Positions 12,670 to 25,695 of a stretch of 64,000 nucleotides of DNA are shown here, one piece after another; position 1 is the first letter of the stretch, and the number at the start of each line of letters is the position of its first letter. Under the pieces are notes generated by a model, which made no database searches, was not told where the DNA came from, and saw nothing but the letters and a program-made list of their open reading frames with translations. Origin of the DNA: Juglans regia. Its lineage: Eukaryota; Streptophyta; Magnoliopsida; Fagales; Juglandaceae. The translations under genes were made by a program, and so were the position numbers. Location of the stretch: positions 11,232,681 through 11,296,680 of the forward strand of contig NC_049901.1 in the NCBI RefSeq assembly GCF_001411555.2. Reading direction: 5' to 3'.

Positions 12670-12697
12670 TTAATAATAATAATAATAATAATAATAA
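12670..12697. repeat. (TAA)n microsatellite
   Basis: About nine consecutive TAA units. Confidence 0.9.
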
Positions 12698-12978
12698 ATG
12701 TTTCCATTTTTGTCAGTATAGAAACTGTCGTTGTTTTCCCCCTAATGTATGTGATTAATTAATTTTATCTCGGAAGTGACAATAATCAATTTCTTAGTCA
12801 CTTGTGTTTCGTGCACCCACGAGCATCCTGAAAATATTCTCTTTTTAGGGAAACTAAATTATGGAAATGTCCTTCCTTCTACAGATCCCATGTACACAAA
12901 TAGTGAAATTACTGTTCATATTTCCAGCATTAATGCTCGTCACTCTAATGTTTTGATCCGAGCCACATCATTACTTTA

Positions 12979-13139
12979 AGAATAATTTTATATATCATAT
13001 TATCAATTCACTTTCATCTTATTAAATATGATATGGCACATTTATTACATACTTTTTTATTATCTAATGATAATAAATGTGTCACATATCATTTAATATG
13101 ATTAAAATAAGATAAGAATGTGATGTATAGCATTACTTA
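12979..13139. mobile_element. MITE, family B
   Basis: The inverted pair TATGGCACATTTATTA and TAATAAATGTGTCACATA is almost perfect. The ends read AATAATTTTATATATCAT and GATGTATAGCATTACTT. It abuts a family D element on the right. Confidence 0.7.
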
Positions 13140-13312
13140 TATTTTAACCATAAAGAGATTCTATAAAAATAAATTTACAGACTGATATGATTTTATATGA
13201 TACTTTAGATGATAAAGTTATTTTTATTGTAAAGTAGATCTAATGAATCGTATGGAATCATGTCAATTTGTAAGTTTATTTTTATAAATTTTTTTTTATA
13301 GTGATAAAACTT
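13139..13312. mobile_element. MITE, family D
   Basis: The palindromic element has AACCATAAAGAGATTCTATA and AAAATAAATTTACAGACTG on the left, mirrored by CAATTTGTAAGTTTATTTTT on the right. The centre TTATTTTTATTGTAAAGTAG recurs at 23.8, 30.2 and 41.2 kb. Confidence 0.6.
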
Positions 13313-16300
13313 CTCTTTTATTATGTAGTGGCTAGAAGGAAAAAAAAAATTCCTCTTTACTTAAAAGTGCTTCCCCTTTTAGATATTCGCCCTTATAAGC
13401 GTTCTCTAATTATTCAGCTAATTTTTGGACATATTGGGAGGATATTCTGGTTCATTACTATACTTTTGAGTGGAGTTAATTGACTCCTTTAATAATTTGC
13501 CTGCCACCAAGTGGCCCATGATTCTCTTAATTTTTTGGACCTCACTAGATTGGGGTTTAAGTGGGCTTCATGGGCCTCATAGCCCCATGGGCTTCAGTGA
13601 TATCTGCTCAACAAAGTCTTTTAAATCATCCAATACAAACTGTGGTGATATATACTTCGCTTTGTGTCACCAACTGGTGGGTGATCATGCAAAGTTTATC
13701 TTAAACAACGTTTAAGAAAAATTATATTTATAAGTCGGTATGTAAAGTAAACCTTCATTATCATTGACATAGTAAAATTTGATTTGTAAAAACAAAAAAC
13801 TTAAAATTCAAATCTCCTACAAATTAAATCTTGTCATGTTATAAATAGTGTTATTGCAGTCGATCGGTTATGATTCTTCCTTTTACACCAGCGAATAAGG
13901 AGGTGCCACGTATAGAGTGTAGTAAAATGGAGAATACGTTCGATGCAGCTGATTGTGTGAAAAATGTAGAATCATTTTCCCTATCCCTCTCTCTGTTCCT
14001 CCCCCCACCCCCGTCGGCTCGCCCCCTCCAGTCTCTCTCACTAAAATATGCTTTCTCTCTCCTATGAAGAATAATCTCCTTTGAAACCCCTCTATCTCCT
14101 TCCCTCTCCTCCCATTGTTGCTCCCCTCAACCATAATCAGATCGTTAGAGCCCTCAAGATCGTCGAGAGAGATGACGTTGCCTCTATTGTTGAGTTACTC
14201 ATATTTGAACCCCACAAATTTTTAACAAAAAAGTTTGCCATTACAGCAAAAGAAACAGCCTAAAAGATTGTGTGCATGCCTTTGTGGGATATCCAAAAGC
14301 ATGTAGATGTGAATCTCACCCACACATTATTTGAATGCTGAGAGAGATACAGAACAAGGTTATCTAAACATGACTAAACTTGCAGAATATCAAGAATGAT
14401 AGCCATGAACATCACAATGCTTAACCCGAATTCAAAAGCATATTCAAAAATTTGGGCATGATTTAAAAATGAACCTACATCTTCATTCCCGACGTTTCTT
14501 TGAGGTAAAGCACTCCTCAAAAAGCATTCACGTGCATATGAGTACAACCACAAGAATTACACATTAATAGCCATAACAAGTTTAAAGTGAAACAAAAACC
14601 ATAAATTAAATCAGTAACAACCAAGATTGTTGTGTGCATATTTTAGCTTAAAATGACACAAATATATTTTTATCAAAGGGAAAGAGGGGAAAGAAGAGGG
14701 GAGAGGAGAAATGAGAAGGGGGATGGCATGAGTGAGGTAAGAGACAAAGGGAAAGATGGGAGATGAGAAAAAACATGGGAGAGTAGAAATGAGAGGGCGC
14801 GGGGAGGGTAGAGACAAAAGGAGATCTGATACAATAAACTAGTCTACACTATAAGATACATAAATCTCTTATATTGTAAGATTCTATTGGCTCGTGTAAA
14901 GTGGAGAAGGGCACCCGATCAATTTTGAGTTTTTCTCTTGACACTAACTTATAAGTAGAAGTACTTAGCACTTAATGTACGTACTTAGCCTCAAATCGAA
15001 GCCCAAGACAACCTCGGGCCATTGTTTTAAAGCCGTATTACAATAAGAACAAAGGATGGAATTTAATGGCAAAGTTGGTGGGTGGGGGGGATCAATCCTA
15101 GCCATAGCTATAACCTTCCACAAACACCAGACAATTGAGAGGCACATTCCACGTGACTTGATTCTCAAGTATTGCAAATGCCAAAGAGAACGTGGGTATC
15201 CCTCCCTCAACATATGTAAATGAATGGTCGGCCGCGCGCCCATGTATACACGGCCGCCCACATGTTTGTTAACATTGCCTTTTTGTTCTCTCTCTCTCTC
15301 TCTCTTTCTGCTTAGTGAATAACATGGCTTGTTTTATTAAATTGCCATGTTCAAGCTTTTTATTTGAGTGTGCGCTGTAAAAGTGTCGATAACATTACAT
15401 GGGATATTGGGAACGGCGATGGAGAAAACAATGTTTTTAATTTTTGTCACGTTGTAGATTGGTCGCAATCGCAACTCGCAAGTTTGTTTGCACATTTCCT
15501 GACAGCCACGGCTGTCCAGCAGTTTAGGATGTTACTGCATGCAGCGGTCACCGGAAAAAGATTACAAACTTTTCTTTACAACTATATTTTATTTATAAGA
15601 TATTTTTAGAAGAGGAGTGGTATATATTCATTGAAAGTTTTTATTTATTTATAAAATAGTTATATTTTTGTGAAATTATTTTTTACCAACTTAACACTTC
15701 TGTTTAAAGAGAGTTATAAAAGAAAAACGTTTGTTGTAAGCGTCTGGTGCAAACGGCGTGCAAACATGATTGACATGGAGACACTTGATAAGAGAGACCG
15801 AACTGATGAGAGAGAAAAAATTTATTTTAAATTTGACGTGACATGAACGACTACACGCCGATTGTATCTAATGACTGTATATAAAAGAATTGATTATAAA
15901 AATGGTGGTTACCAACACACGTGGCTTAAACGATGGAGTCATTAGTCAACCAAAAACCTTGCGTTTTTATGTCAAAATTAAAACAACATGTACACTATTT
16001 TTAGTAAAGAAGAGAACTATAAATTAAATCTTAATATCTTATTATTTAAATAATATAAATGATGTATTCTACAATAGAATAACTCTTATAATATCATCAT
16101 GTTAGAAACGAATCCAAGCCAAATTTAACGATTACGTACGTAGGGGGACTCCGCATTGGGTCTCGATATATATAATCATATATCAATCTAAGAACAGGGA
16201 AATGGAGAGACCGACAAAAGGGGAAAAAAAGAATTGCATGGTAGGGCCATTGGTACTATTTCCGTATTTCTTTTGCTCCACTCAAGGCACGTAATGGACC

Positions 16301-16621
16301 GATTCTCTTCTCACTCAACCTCACTAGCCAATATGCGGAAATAGTACCTTAAGTGGGGCAAAAGGTACTATTTTTTAAGTGTTTTATTACATACATATAT
16401 TTTTACGTATTCATTTTTATATATTTTATTGATGTGATTTATTAAAATAATTATTTTATATTAAAAAAAATAACGTAACTAATTACATTTATAAAATATG
16501 TAAAAAATATGCAAAAATGATTACATATAAAGTTTTTAATTTTTTAATAATAGACCATACTTTTTTTTAAAAAAAAAATATGAGGTGATTACGCACTCTG
16601 TGATCATATCTAACATAACTC

Positions 16622-16646
16622 ATATATATATATATATATATATATA
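16622..16646. repeat. (AT)n microsatellite
   Basis: About 12 uninterrupted AT units. Confidence 0.9.
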
Positions 16647-16695
16647 AATAACTAGCATAAAGGTCGAGTAAAAGTGCATAATTGTGGACCATTAG

Positions 16696-17490
16696 TAGGG
16701 ATGAAAATTTTTCAGTCTGGACCAAAAAAATCAACCAGACTAAATTGAAAATTTGTTTGGTCGGTTTTGGTCCTTTGTCTATGAAGAATTCGGTTTTCAG
16801 TCCGGTCCTGGACCGAAATCGACCGAATTAGATTGTTATAATTTTTTAAAATATTATACATATAAAATATTATTTTATATAGTAGTTATATAAGTTAATT
16901 ATGTAATTTTCATCTAATCTATTATAATTGACCATATAAAATATTAAAATAATATATGCTTATCAATTAACTAATATATCATACGATAAATCATATGGTA
17001 ATATATGTTATTATATGTACATACATACTCTACTATTTAAGCTGAATTAAAGTAATTAGATGATTTTTTAAGATACATAAATTGTAAGTAAATTATTTGA
17101 TATTCATTAACCGTTTATTCAATGTTAAAATTTCAATATAGGCCATTGTAAATATTAAAGTATTAAGTTAGTAACTATTAACATCATAGATATAATTATA
17201 ATTAATTATTTTTTAAATGAGTTAGTTACATAATTTATATTAAAGAGTTCACTTAATTTTATTTTTACTAGTTTAATTAATTTTTTGTATTAATTAATTT
17301 TTCAAGAAAAATAAAGAAGAAAAAAATATTCTTAACTCATGTGGATCAAATCGGATTGATTAGACTGACCAAACCGATAGCTAACGGTCCGATTCAGTCT
17401 ACAGGGGTAATCAGTCCAAAAAAATCATGGATCAAGATTTTTAGTCTGTAAACTCCCTAGATGGAATCGGATTGAACCGATTACATCTCT
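16696..17490. mobile_element. TIR element, about 0.8 kb, non-autonomous (hAT-like by layout)
   Basis: The left end TAGGGATGAAAATTTTTCAG is mirrored at the right end by ATTACATCTCTA. Both sub-terminal regions are rich in GACCGA/CGGTCC-type motifs (CGGTCCTGGACCG on the left; GACCAAACCGATAGCTAACG on the right). The interior is AT-rich with no coding capacity. The TIRs are imperfect and I found no convincing target-site duplication, so superfamily and exact ends are tentative. Confidence 0.5.
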
Positions 17491-19308
17491 AATCCTCAGG
17501 ATATTGCAAAAAAAAATAAAAATAAAAGTTAAAACCGAACAAGCACGTGGTGGGCAGGTGTTGAACTTAGGATGCTTTGGATAAACGGCTGGAGACAGGT
17601 ACGTTTTTCTGCCGTATACAAACGGTGGGTGCAGTAGCCGCCCCACCAAAGATCTTTTTACTCAACCCCACCAAAGATCGATCGATCTTACTTACTTACT
17701 TTGATTAATATGGTAGGCTCTACACAAAGGTGGGAAGGGAATGAATGTGCATAGGAAATTTGAATTTATGCTATTTGTCTACCATTATAACCATTTCTCT
17801 CCAATTATTTTTCATTCTCTCTGTCATATATATAAAAAAAGAGGGTTTTTTTATGCACTATCTCTTATTGAAGCAAGAATCACAAAATGTAATATCCTTA
17901 TGTAATTCTTTTTATTTATTTAATTATTAATATTATGGAGCTCTATTTATTTGTTTTTTGTTTTTATATGTTTATAACATTATTAAAAAATAATTCCTTA
18001 ATTTTTAAGTTTTTTTTTTTATGGAAATCCATGGTCGAAATATTTTATCGGGAGCTAAAGCATTTTCCATAATCAAAATGTGTGACATGAGTATAGTTGG
18101 TTTATACTGTTTGTAAGTGGAAAAATAGAGAGTAGAGCTGCATTGAAGACAAAGTCAAGGCTCCACTGAAACTCGGTTAAGCTGCAGATGTCAGTCCACA
18201 ATTGCGGCTTAGAAGGGCGAGCAAGCACATGCAATGCTGACGCCGTGTGCCGACCGACCCACCCATATCTCATCTCTCTATATATTGGGACCAGGCGTAA
18301 CCTCAGATCCGGCAGAGGATATGTTGGTAGGTTCATCCCGTCACCCACCTTAGTTGCAATTAATACTTGTGCTCCGTCTTATACCACCATCGTTGATATT
18401 ATATAATATAATTTATAAGATTAAAATTTTAAAATTTATTTTATTAATTAAATTATATCACGTGAATGATATATTGTGAAATGATAGTATTAGGACCACC
18501 AAGAATGAGTCCCGATGATATCCATTGATAAGGCCATTCCATTTTTTTGTTTTGCTTTTTTTTTTTTTTTTTTATGTATTTTTTAATCATCTTAAATAAT
18601 TTTTTTAAAAAAATTACAATATCATTTAAAAATACTTACTTAATCATTAAGAAAAAAAAACATCAATAGATGATTTATCATTTTTACTATTTTATTTAAA
18701 TACACATATTGATGTGTAAATATGTATTTAAATAAAACGATAAAATTAAAATATATATATTGATGTATGATGTAAAAATGATAAATAACATTTCTCATAA
18801 TTTAATATAATATTGATTATAGAGTTTTCTATTTTTCTGACATTTATGAGTATTTGTGTTTTGAGCCGTGCTACTCTACTACCTGAGTAGCACTGCTCAT
18901 TTTAACATCTGATTAAAATTATGTTTTTATTTTTTTTTCAATTTTTTTATATTTTTTTTTATCATTTTAAAATATTTTTAAAAAATAAAAAAATATCAAT
19001 ACATTAATAGTCACTTTTTTAATTATTAAGTAAAAATTAAAAATATAAAGTGTCAAAATATGAATAAATTGAGTAAACAAAATAATATTTTTCTTGTGTT
19101 TTACATATTTGCCTTTCAATCCTAAGCCCTAATAAAAAAGCCTAATCCATTTTCTTTTAATAGCTATTGGATGGGAAGAGGCAAAGGCCCACAAGCACCA
19201 AAATTAGGAGGCATTTACAAATGAGGCGATCATGCGCATGTTGGAAACAAACAAACCAACCGTCCAAATAAATCAGCCAACTTTTTAATACATGGATGGC
19301 ACATCTTA

Positions 19309-19312
<4 letters not shown>

Positions 19313-19344
<32 letters not shown>
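19313..19344. repeat. (AT)n microsatellite
   Basis: About 16 uninterrupted AT units. Confidence 0.9.
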
Positions 19345-19346
<2 letters not shown>

Positions 19347-19908
19347 GTCCCATCTCCATCATCAAATGGCCCGTCAATATTCTTTTCTTTATATTCAGTA
19401 GCAATCAATTTATTCAAAACCATGTCCCACTCTTTAATTACCTAATCGATATGACTCACCATGAATTATTACATTCTCTATTCTTTCCCCCACGAATGTT
19501 ATGAGGCCCCTTTTTTTTTTTTTTTTTAAATCTTTTAAAAAAAATTATTATCAAGTCAATGTAGAACACATCTAATAAGTGTTTACCTTACATGATTTGA
19601 TTTGAAAAATAAGTTTTAAAATTTAAATATTATAAATGAAATCTTATCATTTAAATTATATGGATTATATATTCTACATATCAGTTTGAGAATAGAATAT
19701 TTATTCATATTTTGCACTGTCTAATCTTTATAAATTTTGTATTTTACATCTTGAACTACACGAGAATAGATGATGCGACATAATCTTAATTGCCAAATTT
19801 TAATAAAGAGTTTTACGTATAAGTTTTTTACAATTTGAATATGTAATATGTCAATTTTCATAATTTGATAGATAAAGTGTAAATTTTCTAAAGGATGTTT
19901 ATTATAAT

Positions 19909-20076
19909 GAGTAACGTTACATACAGTCGTAGAGTATACAAGCATCGTGTAGTCATTTTAAAAAAGAGTTGGATTCATTATTAAAAAATTAATTTTTTTT
20001 TCATGTTATTTCGTATTTATTCATTTTTTTTAAAGTGATTGCATGGTATTTGTGCAATCACAACTGTAATTATCAT
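19909..20076. mobile_element. MITE, family A
   Basis: Long imperfect terminal inverted repeats of about 60 bp: the left begins GAGTAACGTTACATACAGTC, and the right is its inverse, ending AACTGTAATTATCATT. Two further copies lie at 21.1 and 39.3 kb. No coding capacity. Confidence 0.72.
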
Positions 20077-21076
20077 TTTTTTTATTATATATTTATATAT
20101 ATTTTTTAATTATAAATAGATCATATAAAAATAAATTTATAAATTGAAGTTCATTTAATAATTACGAAAAATTGTGAAAAAGTCTTCTTCTAGCTTTAAC
20201 ATCACTTGTATAATTTTTGACCGAGTAACAAAGTATGACCATATTTATGGGCAGTAATGTTCATTCGAAGAAAGCGTTATGCATAGTACTGTACTGGACA
20301 ATGCTTTCAAAAGTGCTTTTCAATATCAGAAAGTATGGTGTGTTTACCGAGCACTGTGCGTATTGACCCGTGGATAACGCGTTAAGTAGCTAGTCTGTAA
20401 AGTGTAATGCTTTATTCTACCTTTTTATTTTTTATTTTATATTTTATGGGCATTGCCTATGAAACATTAATCCTTTAATTAGTATACTCGGAAAGAACAT
20501 TATACTCAAGAAAACAAAAGGTTAAAGGCACACTTTATGTGCTATCAATAATGATGGCAATGGATCAAGTGTAATGAGCAATGATCGAGGCATCAAATGC
20601 CATTTGGGATATGCATAATTACATGGACCCCAAAATTAATAGTAAAATTATTTTATTATAAGTTTTACTTTGTACAATATGTCACATACATTCAGGATTT
20701 GAGTGATGTCTTTAGAGCATATTAAGGATAATCCATAAAGTAAGATAATCGAGCACATTTCTCGAAGTTAATGATTTTACTTGGACTGTGAGTATTAAAG
20801 TGAAACTAGCCTTAAATTTATGTATAGAGACTCATTTAAGACACACGTAATTCTATTATTTTATAATGAATAAAATCAAAATTCGGACACTATAAATGTG
20901 GTTATATATGGTCCGACTCCAAATTTATTTTTGGCTCGTATGCATCTCATGATCGCAATGAGATTATAGAGAGAGTAAATATTGGACGTAGAATATCAAA
21001 TCGATGCGTTATTCTTCTTTATTGACTACGTATATGCTCTTTATAAATTGTCTACAATGATTTGATATGAGATATT

Positions 21077-21246
21077 GAGTAATGTTATATGTAATCGTAG
21101 AATGTATAAATATAATGCAGTCGTTTTAAAAAATAGTAATGTTTATTATTAAAAAATTAATTTTTTTATATGAGTCTTACATTTATTCATTTTTTTAAAA
21201 ATAATTACGTGACATTTCAATACTCGCGACTGCAACTATCATTTCT
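21077..21246. mobile_element. MITE, family A
   Basis: It begins GAGTAATGTTATATGTAATC and ends CGACTGCAACTATCATTTC, with the shared centre TATTAAAAAATTAATTTTT. It has the same layout as the copies at 19.9 and 39.3 kb. Confidence 0.72.
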
Positions 21247-21909
21247 GATTTGAGATAAATTGATAACGCCTTCATTGTCAAAATTAAATGATTAATGAGA
21301 GCCTTTGCTTTTTCATTCTATCACTGATATGAAAGCTTCTTTGAAGGTCGTACACCAATAAGATGTTCTAATAAGTTAATATTTGACAATATGCTTATCA
21401 AGAGTGATGACATGGTATCGAAGAGACGGCGAAGAAAGAGATGATCACCATTAATTTTTATTAAATTATTTTGCTAGTTACTAGGATTAATATTAGTTGG
21501 AAAGTAGTGGTGGTTGATGACACTGCCCGCTTGATGATAGGTTATAGTCTTACGAAGCTAGAAAATGCTGACAATGGCGATGATAGATGGTATTAGCAGC
21601 CATAATCACACTTCGGCATTATCTTAGTAAGAATCATGAGGGACTTGAGGATTATAAGTTTGGACGAGTCGGATACTTTTTAGGTCTAGAATAAATAGTT
21701 AAATTAAAAATTTTTAGGAATGCTTTTAACAAATAGATAAAAAAAAATCGAGTAAAAAATAAGAAAGAAAAAATAAATTTTAAATTTGCATTCTTCTACG
21801 GATACATGTAATTTTACATCTAAATTTTTCATATGTTATAATTAAGAGAAGAGATTAAAATATGGAAACGATCTATATATGTGTTATGACCTCAAGGAAT
21901 GGTAGCTGA

Positions 21910-23112
21910 ATATAGTATCATCTCTGGCTCATGAGTTGAGGTGGAGTTTTTGCGAGGAAAAGTCTGGTGTGAGGCAGTTACAGAACTGCCTGAAAGGGAA
22001 ACTTTCTGGTGGATGATGGCTGCGCCGGGTGTAGGTGTGGAAGGGCTTGAGGATCTATGGGAGAACCTTCGTCAAACGGAGGAGGAGAGCTCTCCGATAG
22101 AGCTTGGAGGGATGGAAAAGAGGATGTGCGAAAAATGGAGGAAAAGCCTGGTTGGGAAAATTTGGCTCGATCGGAGGATTGGGAAGGAGTTTGTACAAAA
22201 CACAATGGCCAAGGTTTGGAGGGTGAGCAAACTGGCAAAGTTCCAGGAAATTGAGATTAACACATTCATCATCTCTTTCTCAACTCACACCGATAAGGTA
22301 CGAGTAATGGAGGGTCGCCCATGGTCATTCGATAACCATCTCTTCACACTCAAGCTGTTTGATGGATTGGCTCAAGCATTGTCCCTTGTGTTTGATATGG
22401 AAGTTTTTTGGATACAAATGTTGAATCTGCCATTAGGAAGTATGAGTGAAGAATGTGGAAAGAAGATCGAAAGTTTAATGGGAATGGTACTGGAGGTTGA
22501 TGTTCCAGAGGACGATATTGGTTGGGGAAGTTTGTAAAGGGTGAGGGTCGAGATCCCAATCAAACAAGCTATTACAAGAGGCTATATGATTGTAAAAAAA
22601 TTTGCGTTAATTTCAAATATGAAAAACTGCCCCGGTTATGTTTTGATTATGGTGTTATGGTGATGCTGAGAGTTGTAAGAAAGAGGTGTGAATGGAGAAG
22701 GGGCCTCAATATGGGGCTTGGTTGCGTGTTGAGAAAAGTAATAAGGGAAGTTTATGGAGAAATAAACTCCCCGGGGGTTTAGATCTGGGCCACAATAAAA
22801 CAGAAATGGAAGTGTCGGGGCAAAAAGCAGATGGGGAAAGGGGGAGGGAGGTATAAGGGAGGAGGAGGAGGGGAAACACATCTACTGAGTGAGGGGGGAG
22901 AGGTTGAGAAGGGAGGGGAGGAAAATAGCATTGAAAAATCTAGAGAAGAGGTGATGGTGAGGGAGGCCTTGAGTTCTGAACCAGTTAAAAAGTGGGAGGG
23001 AATAGGGGAGGTAATGGTATTGCAGAGTGGTGGAGGATACATACATTGTAATCACACAAATTCTTGAATGAAAATGATACATACAGAGGTTATTTAAAAA
23101 AAAAAAAAAAAA
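21910..23112 (+). mobile_element. ORF1-only retro-insertion (DUF4283-type) with poly(A) and 16-bp target-site duplication
   Basis: The interval is bounded by the direct repeat AAGGAATGGTAGCTGA at 21894-21909 and 23113-23128. An A run at 23096-23114 runs into the right-hand repeat, as expected for target-primed reverse transcription. The only coding remnant is an ORF1-like frame (see the entry within). No endonuclease or reverse transcriptase is present, so it is either a non-autonomous half-LINE or a retrocopy of a DUF4283-containing transcript. Confidence 0.82.
21941..22780 (+). pseudogene. DUF4283-type ORF1 protein with degenerate zinc knuckle
   Basis: The frame from 21941 encodes a DUF4283 domain typical of plant LINE ORF1/gag-like proteins (EDLWENLRQTEEE near the start; MEGRPWSFDNHLFTLKLFDG; IGWGSL). 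A stop at 22535-22537 interrupts it, the same frame continues for about 50 bases, and then the frame shifts. The next part (NFKYEKLPRLCFDYG) is where the family has a CCHC knuckle; here the second cysteine of the usual CxxC is a tyrosine. A basic, glycine-rich tail follows. It is a broken gene. Confidence 0.7.
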
Positions 23113-23715
23113 AAGGAATGGTAGCTGAGATGAAAGGGAGTTGGGGATTCGAAGTGAAGTCTGGGGCTTGAAGTCGAAGGAAGGAGAAATGAAGTCAAAG
23201 GCTTTGGGGGTTAGACGACGTCGTTTACAAAGCGAGGAATAAAGAGTCAAAATGCGCAGCAGCAAGGAGGGCAAGGCACACCGTTTCAAATACCTGAGTG
23301 CTGCAATGCCACGGAGTTAGCATCTGGAGAAAATATTCTTTCAAAGAGTTGTACTCTTATTTTTCAAAGAGTGGGTCTAAGAAAGATAGACCCATTATCT
23401 GTATTGACCTTTTAACAATTGGACTTCATCAATTTGTGACCAATTGTGGGTGTGCCTCTTTTTTAATGTTAAAGCTTTGCTTTAACCAAAAAGAAGATTG
23501 CATCTACTTGAAAATTGAATGTTAGATTTATTTTATAATCTAATTTGAGTTTGGTATCATGAGCAACTCTCACTGCGTACATTTCCTAAATAATGAATGG
23601 AAATGGGGTGAACAACAAATATAAATAAATAAATAAAACTAAAGAAAGAAGATGGATGGGCATGAACCCTCACCAATAAAAGCTATGGAAAATAAAGAAA
23701 TGTCTTCCTATTTTA

Positions 23716-23838
23716 AATTATACAAAAATAATTTTACAAATTGATATAATTTTATATAATCTGTCATAATTTATTTTTATTTTAAAATAAATTTAACAAA
23801 TCAGTTTGTAAAACTACTTTTATATAATCTCTTTATGC
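23716..23838. mobile_element. MITE, family D (short copy)
   Basis: The motif AAAATAATTTTACAAATTGA faces its inverse TCAGTTTGTAAAACTACTTT. The central TTTATTTTTATTTTAAAATA matches the family D centre. Confidence 0.5.
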
Positions 23839-24059
23839 TATGACAGTCCTCATTTGAAAAATAATTCATGAGAAAAAAAAATAAAAGAAGTTAACATTGC
23901 TAATTTGCTACCAGATCCATGATAAGCAAAGGATACATCCATCCATTGTTTTCTCTTATGATGCTAAATTGAGAGGAAAAAATAACGAGTTATAATTTAC
24001 CCCCATACCCCCACATATAAAATAATTAAAATATATCATATCAAGTGTGACTCATAATA

Positions 24060-24830
24060 ACAAAATTTAGAATGAAGATCAGTACTCTCTCTATATATAT
24101 CATCTTGAATCATAAAACGTATTTGAGACAATCTAGATCTATAAATTATCGATTAGAAGTTATGAGTTGTAAATAAAATTAAATCTATTTTAAGTGACTA
24201 TTATTTAATATATAATATATAAAATAATTAAAATACATCATCCCAAGTGTGATTCGTGATAACAAAATTTAAAATGAAGATCAGTACCGTTATCTATATA
24301 TATCTTCTTGAATCATAAAAAGTAATCGAGATAATTTTGATTTAAAAATTATCGGTTAGAAGTTAAGCAAATACACGAAGGGTTAGTTTGGCACCTGAGA
24401 TCAGGATTGCTCTCTCTTTATATATATAATCTTAAATCATAAAACCGTATTTGAGACAATCTTGATCCAAAAATTATCGGTTAGAAGTTATGAGTTGTAA
24501 ATAAAATTAAATCTATTTTAAGTGACTATTATTTAATATATAATATATAAAATAATTAAAATACATCATCCCAAATATGATTCGTGATAACAAAATTTAA
24601 AATAAAGATCAATACCGTTATTTATATATATCTTCTTGAATCATAAAAAGTATTCGAGATAATCTTGATTTAAAAATTATCAGTTAGAAGTTATGCAAAT
24701 ACACGAAAGATTGGTTTGGCACTTGAGATCAGGACTGCTCTCTCTCTCAATATATCATCTTGAATCATAAAACCGTATTTGAGACAACCTTGATCTAAAA
24801 ATAATCGGTTAGAAGTTATGCAAAATACAA
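24060..24830. repeat. AT-rich tandem array with alternating 203/124-bp spacing (about 327-bp higher-order unit)
   Basis: The segment GAATCATAAAA plus GTATTTGAGACAATCTTGAT-type sequence and ATTATCGGTTAGAAGTTA recurs with its first base at 24107, 24310, 24434, 24638 and 24762. Spacings are 203, 124, 204 and 124 bp. About two and a half higher-order units are present. There is no coding frame. Confidence 0.85.
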
Positions 24831-25526
24831 CTTTTTAAGGAAGCAAAAACTTCGGGAAGGAGATCGAAGGATAGAATTGATTTTCCCGCCTAAGATTAGA
24901 AAGTGAGGGCATAATATTCCATAGAAGAAGGAATATTTTACCTTTTCATCGGTATAATCATTAACGCCACTCACCTAATAACTTCTTGCCCCAACATCTC
25001 TTTATTAATATATTTATTTTTATTTTTATTTTTTAATATATTTATATTTATTAAATAAAAAATCATTCTCTTGTGATTTTTTTTTTTATCATTATGTTAC
25101 GTGCAAACACCTAAGTCTCGATGTCTTCTCTCTTGTTTTTCGGTGAATCATATGAGATGAGCTGTATTTCTTTTTTATGAAAATCACGTTCTTATCGAAA
25201 GAGTTTGATAGTCTGATGATATATGATTTGATTTTTTAAATAAAAAATTTAAATTCGAAAACTCCCAACCCACTGTATTAAAAAAGAAAGAAAATCACAC
25301 ACTTTTTATTTTATTTTCATCTTTATCATTTCCTTCCATCCAAATTCGTTTAAACATCAATTTCTGTTTTCATGACATTTATACTACGTTGTAGCTAAGG
25401 ACAAAAATATATACAAAAATAATAAAACATTAAATTTGGGCGAGATCTTTGCATCTAAGATGTGATCAAGGGCCTTCCTTTCTCATCCGACCATCTTAAA
25501 ATTGTGTTTAATTTAAATAAGGAAAA

Positions 25527-25695
25527 ATCTACATACCACAATCATATCCAACATCTATCTTATCATGATGATTAGATAATATTTTTAAATTTTTAAATTT
25601 TTTTTAAAATAATAAAAAATAATTTAAAAATAATAAATATCACACATTTTATATAGGAGAGTAAAAATAAAATAGAGGTGTGATTTGCAACATTA
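25527..25695. mobile_element. MITE, family B
   Basis: Ends AATCTACATACCACAATC and GTGTGATTTGCAACATTAC enclose a palindrome around TTAGATAATATTTTTAAATT. It ends about 290 bp upstream of the kinase start codon. Confidence 0.55.

Larger units (their letters stand above)
11831..21893. other. Gene-poor AT-rich intergenic region with MITEs
   Basis: I see no host gene here. Open frames are short, lack recognisable domains and often read low-complexity sequence (for example CT-rich 13975-14065 and GA-rich 14675-14825). The identifiable contents are family A, B and D MITEs, a TIR element at 16.7-17.5 kb and three simple repeats, listed separately. Confidence 0.6.

Noticed and set aside
13870..14263. 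CT-rich frames (SLSLSLFLPPPPSARP and neighbours)
   Set aside because: Composition is low-complexity and there is no start context, splice logic or known domain.
18870..18900. Hairpin GTGCTACTC ... GAGTAGCAC
   Set aside because: It is short and isolated, with no neighbouring gene or U-tract to support a terminator or RNA gene; probably a fragment of a small TIR element.
22779..23289. Minus-strand P/S-rich frames near the DUF4283 insertion
   Set aside because: They are antisense to the GA-rich tail of the ORF1 pseudogene and run through its poly(A).
24060..24830. Regularly spaced repeats as a CRISPR array
   Set aside because: The whole 327-bp unit is repeated, including the spacers; the genome is a plant's and no cas gene is present.
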